This document shows positions 1 to 6,075 of a DNA stretch of 21,927 bases, one piece after another. The position numbers and the translations under genes were made by a program. Source of the DNA: a virus; IMG/VR virus record IMGVR_UViG_3300035698_014777, positions 1 through 21,927 of that record. One strand, written 5' to 3'. The notes beneath the pieces were generated by a model. It saw only the letters and a list, made by a program, of their open reading frames with translations, was not told the DNA's origin and ran no database searches. Numbering within the stretch: the stretch's first letter is position 1; each line of letters begins with the position of its first letter.

Positions 1-129
1 CTCCCTATATCTAATAATTTGAGGATGATCCTTATACTTGGTTTTATCAAGCGGAAACCTACCATAACCCAAAAATGTTAAAGCCCTACGTAATGCGCTT
101 GATACTGCTTTTTCAATTTTACCCTTCAC
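1..129 (-). CDS. Partial small protein, runs off left edge
   Basis: This is an open frame on the minus strand that begins with GTG at 129 and stays open to base 1, so at least 43 codons are present and the C-terminus is missing. The GTG overlaps the TGA of the gene to its right in a GTGA arrangement (126-129), the same kind of coupled stop-start seen elsewhere in this operon, and this is the main reason to believe it is real. The visible part is basic and begins with a short helical stretch (VKGKIEKAVSSALRRALTFL), followed by a GYGRFP segment. I do not recognise a family. The alternative is that the frame is open by chance; the phase with its neighbours argues mildly against that. Confidence 0.5.
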   Translation of the reverse strand, partial: MKGKIEKAVSSALRRALTFLGYGRFPLDKTKYKDHPQIIRYRE

Positions 130-257
130 TCAAGTACTGTTTTAATACCAGTAATATATTGGCTAAAGTAGCTAAGCAACCTATTTACCCTACCATTACT
201 ACGTTTATACGTCTTAAAAAACACGTCGTAGTAAGCTATTTGTTCCTTTATACCCAC
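126..257 (-). CDS. Small basic protein of unknown function (43 aa)
   Basis: This minus-strand frame starts with GTG at 257, just after the stop of the upstream gene (TAG at 261-259), and ends in TGA at 128-126. It encodes 43 residues rich in Lys, Arg and Tyr, beginning MGIKEQIAYYDVFFKTYKRS if GTG is read as Met. An AAGAGA-like stretch inside the end of the previous gene could serve as a weak ribosome binding site. Its spacing of one base after one stop and its 4-base overlap with the next start fit the compact operon. No domain is recognised. Such small proteins are common in phage early operons and often bind host factors, but nothing in the sequence shows that here. Confidence 0.5.
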   Translation of the reverse strand: MGIKEQIAYYDVFFKTYKRSNGRVNRLLSYFSQYITGIKTVLE

Positions 258-258
258 C

Positions 259-540
259 CTATTCTATCTCTTTTCTTAACTCAAGCATCATCGACAAATT
301 AGCTACGTCTACCCACCTATTCTCATCTACACATACTTGTAACCACTCTTTTAACATTTGGTCGTGGTCTTCCCTAGAGATATTTGTATTTTGATGCCAA
401 CTATAGTGCTTTAATTGTTTTGTCCCACGTTTTTCCTCTAGTCTTTTATGCATCCTATTACAAAAATCTATTACTCCAAACCAATCGGCTACTTCATTCG
501 ATGTGGCAGAAGTTATCTTGAACTTACCACTTTCACCCAT
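259..540 (-). CDS. Small phage protein, possibly NTP-pyrophosphohydrolase-like
   Basis: This 93-residue protein has an ATG start at 540 that lies one base after the stop of the glycosyltransferase gene, with GAAG and a farther GGAG upstream. It looks all-helical. The segment FCNRMHKRLEEKR followed by W47, and the C-terminal VDVANLSMML (about 77-86), resemble the pattern of small phage proteins annotated as dATP/dGTP diphosphohydrolase-like or MazG-like, in which a conserved Asp-Val-Ala-Asn sits in a helix near the end. That resemblance is from memory and weak: the ExxE half of a MazG site is not evident. It may therefore be a degenerate or unrelated protein. Its place in an operon with a MazG protein and a dNMP kinase is at least compatible with nucleotide metabolism. 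Confidence 0.5.
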   Translation of the reverse strand: MGESGKFKITSATSNEVADWFGVIDFCNRMHKRLEEKRGTKQLKHYSWHQNTNISREDHDQMLKEWLQVCVDENRWVDVANLSMMLELRKEIE

Positions 541-541
541 A

Positions 542-2656
542 CTACTTCATTACTCCTACATCTGTTAACAGTTCTGTCATAATGTGTTTCAATGTATACT
601 TTTGTTTGTATAATTCATACCCTTTGTTACTTATTTTGTCTTGCAACGTTGTGTTAGCCAAAATCAACTTAATCTTTTCAATGCAGTCATCCTTATCCTT
701 AAAAAACACCATATGTTTACCATCTTCAAACATTTCTTCTAATTGCGGAACATACTGGTTTAATCCAACAGTTTTTACCGCCATAGGATAGAAGTAACGA
801 TCAGAGAAGTATAAGGGCACGTTGTTAATAATATTGGTATTTAGAAGTATCCTTGCTTTTTGCATAATTTCTAACGCATCTTGTCCAAAAACACCAGGAC
901 GTACAAATGGCTTTAATTTTTCAGGCCACTTTCCATTACCAAAAATATGTACATCGATTCCGTTATCAACTAAATATTCTAATAATTCCAACCGTGGTTT
1001 ACTATGTGGTGTTCCAATAAACACTACATCTATATCTTTTTCAACAGTTGAATCAGGGTAATAACACACATCATCAGGTACGATAGGCAAAAATCTACAC
1101 AGATTATACGTTTGTGAGTGCACATGTGACAGCATACTTGGATCACCTGTAGTCCAGTAAGAATAATGACATACTGATGACAAACCAATAAACCAATGTT
1201 CTGGTTTTTGTCTGTTATCTACATACCAATTTACTAACTTGGTGTTAGGAGCAAGTATATTTACGTAAGCTAGTATTTCAGGTACTAAATTTTGGCCTCC
1301 ATTAATAATAACTAAATCGGGTTCCTGTTGTACTATTTCATTTAATAGCTCGTAAGTTGCGTCAATTGGTTTCTTGCTTTGTTCAAGCACTTTACGATAA
1401 TCATATCCAAACGATTTGCATCCTAAATCACGTTTTAATATATCTCTAATATAAACTTCATTTCTTAACGCACCATCAGAATAATCTCCTACGACCATCA
1501 CACGTGGTTTAGAATACTGTTTTTTACCTTCAAACACAATACCATAAACTTCATCAGCGTTCATATAAGCGGTACATTCACTGCATTTATCCCACATAGT
1601 TGTATATTGACAAGGTTGGCATGGAAGGTTTTTGCACAAAACAGTTACGTTAGGACCAAGTGGTTTATTTTTAGATACCAACGTAGGTCCGAATATTGCG
1701 AACGTCTTGGTTCCAATTGCGGCTGCCATATGAGTGGGACCAGTGTCGTTGCCAATATATAGAGGCGCAAAAGAAAGTAAAGCACCTAATTCAATTAAAT
1801 TAATTGTTCCAACAAAATTAAGCGTTACATTTGATGGCCATGCAATTTGTTCTAATCGTTTTTTGTCTATTTTATCGCCAATAAAAATTACTGCTGTTTG
1901 AGGACGTTCCACTTCCAACTTTTCAGCTAACTCTTTATAGTAAGGCCAACGCTTTCTATCCCATCCATAATTATTCAAAGTAGTGTCACCAAAAACTACA
2001 AAGTCATTATATTTCTTTTGATTACTTGTTAAAAATGTTGCAATATTCGCTTCAGTTAACATTGTTTGGATTGTTCGCACGTCTTCGCTATCACCTGTTG
2101 GACAGTATGGATATGTGAGATCACCGTAACCACCTAAAAATTCAGTGGCAGCCAAATGTTGTATTGACTTGTGGTGTTTTTTTAACGATACGTTAATTGT
2201 CATTTTGCAGTGTTCAGCAATATGTTTTTGGTACATTGCCATATACTTACTACTCCAAACAGTAGCAAAACATAAGTCGTAATAACCATAGTCAAATTCA
2301 GTTAAAACCTTGTCAACACACTGCCAGTTGCGTATTAGCTGAGCAGCTGGTTCTTTACACAGTACCGTTACTTTAAGTAATGGGTGTATGCTTTTAAGAA
2401 TACGCAAGGCAGGTGTTAGCATTACCATATTGCCTATTCCTTCTTCCATTGGAATTAGTATACTACTAACAGTAGTTGTTTCTAATATAGGTAGTAAACG
2501 CTCAAATATGAGCCTACTAAGATTAACTCCTTGCGCCTCTAATTTACGTCTAGTATCTTTATCTGTTGACATAAATTGCATCAGGGCACCACTTACCTCT
2601 GTGTTAATGCGGTCGGCTTGTACATGTGATAATTTATGTAGTTGATTGTTCTTCAT
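542..2656 (-). CDS. Two-domain glycosyltransferase: GT9 (heptosyltransferase-like) + CgeB-like
   Basis: This 704-residue protein looks like two GT-B-type modules. Residues about 60-375 match glycosyltransferase family 9: a nucleotide-sugar fold start (SILIPMEEGIGNMVMLTPAL, 65-84), the diagnostic NDTGPTHMAAAIG (303-315), an IFGPT strand and a following cysteine cluster (C341, C346, C349, C358, C361). Residues about 385-700 resemble CgeB/DUF3880-type glycosyltransferases: VMVVGDYSDGALRNE, then DVVFIGTPHSKPRLELLEYL, HIFGNGKW, and a C-terminal acceptor-side helix region (SDRYFYPMA to LKHIM). ATG at 2656 has a good CGGAGAA site seven bases upstream and overlaps the HNH gene by 23 bases. GT9 enzymes usually transfer heptose from ADP-heptose in LPS cores; the phage substrate could be host surface glycan, virion protein or modified DNA, and the sequence does not decide. 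There is no signal peptide, so it should act in the cytoplasm. Confidence 0.85.
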   Translation of the reverse strand: MKNNQLHKLSHVQADRINTEVSGALMQFMSTDKDTRRKLEAQGVNLSRLIFERLLPILETTTVSSILIPMEEGIGNMVMLTPALRILKSIHPLLKVTVLCKEPAAQLIRNWQCVDKVLTEFDYGYYDLCFATVWSSKYMAMYQKHIAEHCKMTINVSLKKHHKSIQHLAATEFLGGYGDLTYPYCPTGDSEDVRTIQTMLTEANIATFLTSNQKKYNDFVVFGDTTLNNYGWDRKRWPYYKELAEKLEVERPQTAVIFIGDKIDKKRLEQIAWPSNVTLNFVGTINLIELGALLSFAPLYIGNDTGPTHMAAAIGTKTFAIFGPTLVSKNKPLGPNVTVLCKNLPCQPCQYTTMWDKCSECTAYMNADEVYGIVFEGKKQYSKPRVMVVGDYSDGALRNEVYIRDILKRDLGCKSFGYDYRKVLEQSKKPIDATYELLNEIVQQEPDLVIINGGQNLVPEILAYVNILAPNTKLVNWYVDNRQKPEHWFIGLSSVCHYSYWTTGDPSMLSHVHSQTYNLCRFLPIVPDDVCYYPDSTVEKDIDVVFIGTPHSKPRLELLEYLVDNGIDVHIFGNGKWPEKLKPFVRPGVFGQDALEIMQKARILLNTNIINNVPLYFSDRYFYPMAVKTVGLNQYVPQLEEMFEDGKHMVFFKDKDDCIEKIKLILANTTLQDKISNKGYELYKQKYTLKHIMTELLTDVGVMK

Positions 2657-2927
2657 TCAATTCTCCGTTTAATTTGTTATAAACTGCTTTCCAATAAAAT
2701 GGTATACGGTATTTTATTTTAGACAAAATATCTTCTATTCTTATTTTCCTGTCGTGAATTTCGTCGTGGTGTTTTGTGCACAGGCAAATTAAATTCCCTA
2801 ATTCGTTTTTCCCGCCTTGACTTCTGAATATTATGTGATGTACGTGAATATCTCCACGGCCACAACCCCAAACTTGGCATCTATATTTATCTCTTTTCCT
2901 GACTTGTTCGTTAATGTTCAAGATCAA
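2634..2927 (-). CDS. HNH endonuclease
   Basis: This 97-residue protein is nearly all one HNH beta-beta-alpha-metal domain. It shows C17-x4-C22, the core H28-V-H30-H31, a GG turn (38-39), N45 in GNLICLC, then C50-x2-H53 and the closing H58 of HHDEIHD. The two Cys pairs probably hold a structural zinc and the histidines and Asn the catalytic metal. The domain cuts double-stranded DNA, and free-standing phage copies act as homing endonucleases or in packaging and recombination. It overlaps the kinase gene by 17 bases and the glycosyltransferase gene by 23. The start is uncertain: only TTG codons (2927 or 2921) are available after an in-frame stop and neither has a clear ribosome binding site, so translation may depend on coupling to the upstream gene. 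Confidence 0.85.
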   Translation of the reverse strand: MILNINEQVRKRDKYRCQVWGCGRGDIHVHHIIFRSQGGKNELGNLICLCTKHHDEIHDRKIRIEDILSKIKYRIPFYWKAVYNKLNGELNEEQSTT

Positions 2928-3756
2928 TGTTTATGTTAAATTTTGCTTTTTGCTTCTCGTTAAAGTACCCTACATGATCGAGTTTACGAACAATATTTAG
3001 AGCATCTTGCATTAAAGTTTCTCTCCAAGTTGGCTTGTGCTCGTTAGTAACTTCAAAGAACCACTCTTTCATATCATCTAAATCAATTTCTGATTGATGT
3101 TGTTCACCTGCCTCTATTGGTGGCTTATCTATTCGAGTAATATTAATTACCGGATTATTTGTAGTTTCAAGTAGTTCTTTTTCATTTTTGTACCGGACGT
3201 CTGGAATAACATATACAATATCTTCATTACACTGCTTTTCGAGTGTTCTTACCCATATCAAATCCGTCTTTCCATCTTTTATGCTATCCTTAAACATTTC
3301 TATATTCTCCGTCCAAAATGTAGTAATCGATTCCAACATTTCTCTAACGGCCTTTTTTAACTTTTTCTTGTTATACTCTTTTCTATCCACTCCAAATTCA
3401 TTTGCTCCAATTTCTTCTGCATATTTAGGAAACTTTGATGACCCAGTTCCAATGAGAGCAGTATCAGCAAGAAAGTCGTTAGTAAAACGATCTGTTTCAG
3501 GTTTATTCATATCAGATAGAATAATCATAGGTGTTAAATAATTACGTACACTATTTCCAATACCTTGTAACGTAATACGTGTTTTTTTGTTCTTCTTTAT
3601 GTAAACTTGTTCCGACGTTAACCCCCAATATCTTATACCTATTTCCTTTACTGGGTCAGCAAACGCTTTACGTTCGAACCCGAATGCGTCACATAATAAG
3701 TTACACAATTCATCTTTACCTGATCTCGCCTTGCCATGTATTCCAATTGCCTTCAA
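2911..3756 (-). CDS. Deoxynucleoside monophosphate kinase-like P-loop protein
   Basis: The 281-residue product begins MKAIGIHGKARSGKDELC, a Walker A loop (GKARSGKD, 8-15) in the style of phage dNMP kinases and the dephospho-CoA/adenylate kinase superfamily, followed by the family-like FERKAFADPVKE (27-38). These enzymes phosphorylate dNMPs, including those with modified bases, to supply phage DNA synthesis. It is somewhat longer than the T4-type enzyme; the middle (about 100-200) is Lys/Glu-rich, with VYVIPDVRYKNE (about 192-203) plausibly carrying the Asp-Val-Arg substrate or lid element. The start is TTG at 3756, supported by an AAAGGAG site seven bases upstream and a TTGA overlap with the MazG gene stop. 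It lies between MazG and HNH genes. The exact substrate is not visible. Confidence 0.8.
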   Translation of the reverse strand: MKAIGIHGKARSGKDELCNLLCDAFGFERKAFADPVKEIGIRYWGLTSEQVYIKKNKKTRITLQGIGNSVRNYLTPMIILSDMNKPETDRFTNDFLADTALIGTGSSKFPKYAEEIGANEFGVDRKEYNKKKLKKAVREMLESITTFWTENIEMFKDSIKDGKTDLIWVRTLEKQCNEDIVYVIPDVRYKNEKELLETTNNPVINITRIDKPPIEAGEQHQSEIDLDDMKEWFFEVTNEHKPTWRETLMQDALNIVRKLDHVGYFNEKQKAKFNINIDLEH

Positions 3757-4154
3757 CGATTATCTCCTTTAGAATCTAATACACCACGTTCTTGTCTGTC
3801 TTTTAATTTATCCATGTTCATTTGAGCCACTTCTTGAAAAGACACGCCAAAGGTAGTACAAATTTCAGCGAGATACCATAACACATCACCTAATTCATAT
3901 AATATACTATCTAATTCTTGCGACGAGTACTTACCGTAATTGTTACGCATCAATTTTTTTATTTTTTCATTTACTTCGCCAGCCTCTCCAGCTAACCCCA
4001 ATGCGGGATAAACATAAGGTGTTTCTATTACATCATGGACATATACCTTATCTGATGTGGACCCTGTTGATACATCACTATTTGGTCCTTCAATAAAAAT
4101 TACTGGATAAACAGCGGTTTTATGCGCTATTTTTTGGTACTCATCAAAAGTCAT
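3753..4154 (-). CDS. MazG-family nucleotide pyrophosphohydrolase
   Basis: This 133-residue protein carries the all-alpha NTP-PPase signature: YPALGLAGEAGEVNEKIKK with E57-x2-E60, then E87-x2-D90 in ELGDVLWYLAEI, and a closing NMDKLKDRQERGVL typical of phage and bacterial MazG-like proteins. Such enzymes hydrolyse (d)NTPs to monophosphates and pyrophosphate using Mg2+ held by the four acidic residues, all present here. Residues 20-45 form a polar insertion between the first helix and the active-site helix. ATG at 4154 overlaps the previous stop as ATGA and has an AAAGGAA site. Being just before a dNMP kinase-like gene, it probably tunes the dNTP pool or removes unwanted nucleotides during infection; a role in lowering host (p)ppGpp has been discussed for phage MazG proteins but is not shown here. 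Confidence 0.88.
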   Translation of the reverse strand: MTFDEYQKIAHKTAVYPVIFIEGPNSDVSTGSTSDKVYVHDVIETPYVYPALGLAGEAGEVNEKIKKLMRNNYGKYSSQELDSILYELGDVLWYLAEICTTFGVSFQEVAQMNMDKLKDRQERGVLDSKGDNR

Positions 4155-4459
4155 TTTAGTTCCTTTATTTCACTAGTAATATATGTTGTTAATTTTGCTT
4201 TTTTTCTAAGGTTGAAATGACGCCTAGGTAAATTTGCATAATACGTCATATAGTCTCTTAACCTTTTTTGATCTTTTTCTTCAATAGTGTCGGTATCCAT
4301 ATAAACACCATTAAAAGATGAGTCTTTATAAAGTTGCCTGTATAAACTACGAAAAACGAATGCTACTTTTGCTTTAACCATGTAATCATAATGGGCAAGA
4401 AATTGTTTTTTATAATCTGCCTTGTTTATACCGCCGCCAAACAATATTAGAAATTTCAT
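4151..4459 (-). CDS. Unknown small basic protein (102 aa)
   Basis: I place the start at the ATG at 4459, which overlaps the TGA of the preceding gene as ATGA and has GAGG about ten bases upstream; a longer frame from a TTG at 4495 is possible but lacks this support. The protein begins MKFLILFGGGINKADYKKQF, with a hydrophobic strand and GGG turn, then a Lys/Tyr/Arg-rich body (FVFRSLYRQLYKD, then DYMTYYANLPRRHFNLRKKA). The opening could be a nucleotide-binding-like beta strand but no complete P-loop (GxxxxGKS/T) is present. I do not recognise a family. It is coupled by 4-base overlaps on both sides, so it is almost certainly translated as part of the early operon. Confidence 0.65.
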   Translation of the reverse strand: MKFLILFGGGINKADYKKQFLAHYDYMVKAKVAFVFRSLYRQLYKDSSFNGVYMDTDTIEEKDQKRLRDYMTYYANLPRRHFNLRKKAKLTTYITSEIKELK

Positions 4460-4920
4460 CCATCTTCCCTCATCGATTTTAACATAGATTGACAAGTAGT
4501 AATTCTGTTACGTAATACTTCTTTCACTGCTAATAAGTCTTTTTCAAGGCTACGTTGCCGCACCATCATACATTTTACATACCCATCACGATCCGCTTCC
4601 GTCAAATCCTGCCGCCTTGGTATCCTATATATTGCTTTATATATAGTTTTGAAAGACTCTGCTTGTGTGTGCAAGTAGGCTATGGTAGCTTCAAGACCAG
4701 ATAATTCTGCCATATGTTCTACTATCAGTACCGGATCAGTGTCTATGGCCTTCTCAGTGGCCTCATAGCTCATTTGTAGTACTGGCTCAGCTTTGTCTTG
4801 GAGCTTATTCCATGTTGCCATGATTTGGGTAATCTGGCCCCTATAATATACCTGTTGCTTTACTGGTACATCTATTTCAAATCCCATGTCATGTTGTATT
4901 TCGTTCAGATAACGTTTCAC
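4456..4920 (-). CDS. Unknown helical protein, first gene of the minus-strand operon
   Basis: This 154-residue protein starts with GTG at 4920, supported by AAGAGG six bases upstream; no better start exists. It appears wholly alpha-helical, with long amphipathic segments (about 30-55 and 60-95) and a Leu/Val/Lys-rich C-terminal helix (LEKDLLAVKEVLRNRITTCQ) that could form a coiled coil. A basic IPRRQDLTEADRDGY segment near residue 100 could be a helix-helix turn. No family is recognised. As the promoter-proximal gene of the nucleotide-metabolism operon and facing the terminase operon across the divergent region, it would be expressed first, which makes it a candidate early regulator or host-interaction protein, but that is only position-based inference. 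Confidence 0.65.
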   Translation of the reverse strand: MKRYLNEIQHDMGFEIDVPVKQQVYYRGQITQIMATWNKLQDKAEPVLQMSYEATEKAIDTDPVLIVEHMAELSGLEATIAYLHTQAESFKTIYKAIYRIPRRQDLTEADRDGYVKCMMVRQRSLEKDLLAVKEVLRNRITTCQSMLKSMREDG

Positions 4921-4945
4921 CAGAACCTCTTCTTGTGTCTCTATT

Positions 4946-4990
4946 ATGCATTTTATTGCATCGGGTATGCAAAACTTTGCATATCCCGAT
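4946..4990. repeat. ATGCAA/TTGCAT palindrome cluster with a long hairpin
   Basis: Arms 4960-4973 (ATCGGGTATGCAAA) and 4976-4990 (TTTGCATATCCCGAT) pair over 14 positions with a single extra base and a two-base centre. Further copies of the same word occur at 4946-4950 (ATGCA) and 4956-4961 (TTGCAT), so the four words can pair in alternative ways (4946 with 4957, 4956 with 4967, 4967 with 4977). There is no T-run on either strand, so this does not look like an intrinsic terminator. It lies about 40 bases before the GTG of the first minus-strand gene, in what would be its 5' leader or operator. Confidence 0.6.
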
Positions 4991-5066
4991 AGAAGTTAAA
5001 ATATAATTCCGTAAAAGATACATCTGATATAAAATACTTATAGGTAATATACGGAACTGCTAACAC

Positions 5067-5087
5067 GTTACTTTTAAGCTAAGTAAC
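5067..5087. repeat. Inverted repeat GTTACTT-7-AAGTAAC, possible operator
   Basis: A perfect 7-base inverted repeat (5067-5073 and 5081-5087) is separated by seven bases, TTAAGCT. A further TAAC at 5061-5064 pairs with GTTA at 5067-5070. The size and symmetry suit a dimeric repressor site close to the start of the plus-strand operon, but chance is not excluded in such AT-rich DNA. Confidence 0.35.
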
Positions 5088-5121
5088 TTTTTTACAAGTA
5101 TATCGTAATTTTAGGCCAAAT

Positions 5122-6075
5122 TTGCACATTTATTTTCCAGGTCCAAAAAAATTCATGGACATCCTTATCCATGTTCCAAATCGTAGTCCAATTTTTCCTG
5201 ACCCGTTCGTTAATAATATAGAGGAAATGGAGGCAGAATTGGAGATTCTATTTGACGTAACTCCAACGGACAGAGAGATTTACCGTACAATCATCAGGGA
5301 CTACCTGGTTTTTGAACTATATAAGGAGGAGGCGGAAGCTGAGGAATTATCGGCCACCTACCTCGCTAACCTGTTGTCCGGTAAGGACTTTGAAGGAAAA
5401 AACGTGCCTGTAAATCAGGCTCGTTACTTTACCACGCTCCTGTCGAAACAGACGGGTATGTATTATAAACCCACAGCAGCCGTTCGTAAGAAACATCCCC
5501 GGCTGGCCAAGGCAAAGAAGAGTGCAACAGCGAAAAAAGACAAAGAAACCATAGATGGTGTAGCACTCGATTGTCTCGTTCCGATAGACGAGAAACAAGT
5601 ACAGAGAATTAGGATTACTCTATTAACAGAGTATTCTTTTTTGACACGTGATGACTTGAGAGAAGATGTCGAAAATTACTGTAGACTAAAAGTAGTGATT
5701 AACAACTTAACCAATAACGCTGATATTGATAAGGAAACGTCGGTCACACTAAAAAATCTTATGGATGCTCAAATCCGTTTGGGCAACTATCTTGGAATTG
5801 ACGAAGGCCGTAGGGCCAAGCAGAAAGAAATATCAGATAGACAATCTGTTGCTGCACTGTCAATACAGTTCCAAGAGACTGTAGAACGTTTTCCAGATAT
5901 GATGGAAAAGTTCAGATATGAAGAAATACGTATATTACTGGAGCGCTACGACCGTAACGAATTAGAAAGAATGTTATTCGAGTCACCAGCTTACGCCAGT
6001 ATGACAGTTTCCGATGCACGAGATTTTGTGGCCAGTCGAGAAGACAAGTATGAACGAGGTACAATTCACCGATAA
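5122..6075 (+). CDS. Probable terminase small subunit or terminase-associated protein
   Basis: This gene lies directly before and overlaps the large terminase, the usual place for the small subunit, which recognises phage DNA and feeds it to TerL. Length is up to 317 residues from a TTG at 5122, or 306 from ATG at 5155; the ATG has only a distant AGG (5139-5141), and I cannot settle the start. The protein is acidic and helical at the N-terminus (MEAELEILFDVTPTDREIYR), has a Lys-rich linker around 128-143 (VRKKHPRLAKAKKSATAKK) that could touch DNA, and a long helical C-terminal half (about 190-300) likely used for oligomerisation and TerL contact. A helix-turn-helix is not obvious, so the assignment rests on context. 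Codons in the first 500 bases look more GC-rich than in neighbouring genes. Confidence 0.6.
   Translation: MHIYFPGPKKFMDILIHVPNRSPIFPDPFVNNIEEMEAELEILFDVTPTDREIYRTIIRDYLVFELYKEEAEAEELSATYLANLLSGKDFEGKNVPVNQARYFTTLLSKQTGMYYKPTAAVRKKHPRLAKAKKSATAKKDKETIDGVALDCLVPIDEKQVQRIRITLLTEYSFLTRDDLREDVENYCRLKVVINNLTNNADIDKETSVTLKNLMDAQIRLGNYLGIDEGRRAKQKEISDRQSVAALSIQFQETVERFPDMMEKFRYEEIRILLERYDRNELERMLFESPAYASMTVSDARDFVASREDKYERGTIHR

Larger units (their letters stand above)
4921..5154. promoter_or_regulatory. Divergent intergenic control region
   Basis: About 200 to 230 bases separate the minus-strand early operon from the plus-strand packaging operon and contain no convincing gene. The stretch 4991-5120 is very AT-rich. 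It includes TATAAT on the plus strand at 5002-5007 and TATAAA near 5028-5034, but no well-spaced TTGACA-like box, so I do not name an exact promoter. Both arms must start here because their first genes are back to back. The region also holds the two inverted repeats listed separately, which lie where operators or 5' leader structures would be expected. Confidence 0.6.

Noticed and set aside
75-302. Plus-strand frame of 75 codons at the left edge
   Set aside because: It is antisense to two coupled minus-strand frames and to the end of the 93-residue gene, has no ribosome binding site, and reads as low-complexity hydrophobic sequence without a domain.
4151-4495. Longer version of the 102-residue protein from a TTG at 4495
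   Set aside because: The ATG at 4459 has GAGG upstream and an ATGA overlap with the previous stop; the TTG has neither.
4960-4990. Long hairpin read as a bidirectional terminator
   Set aside because: Both flanking operons point away from it and neither strand has a T-run after the stem.
6014-6049. Earlier ATG for the large terminase
   Set aside because: There is no ribosome binding site before 6014, while 6050 has GAGAAG at a usable distance and a shorter overlap.
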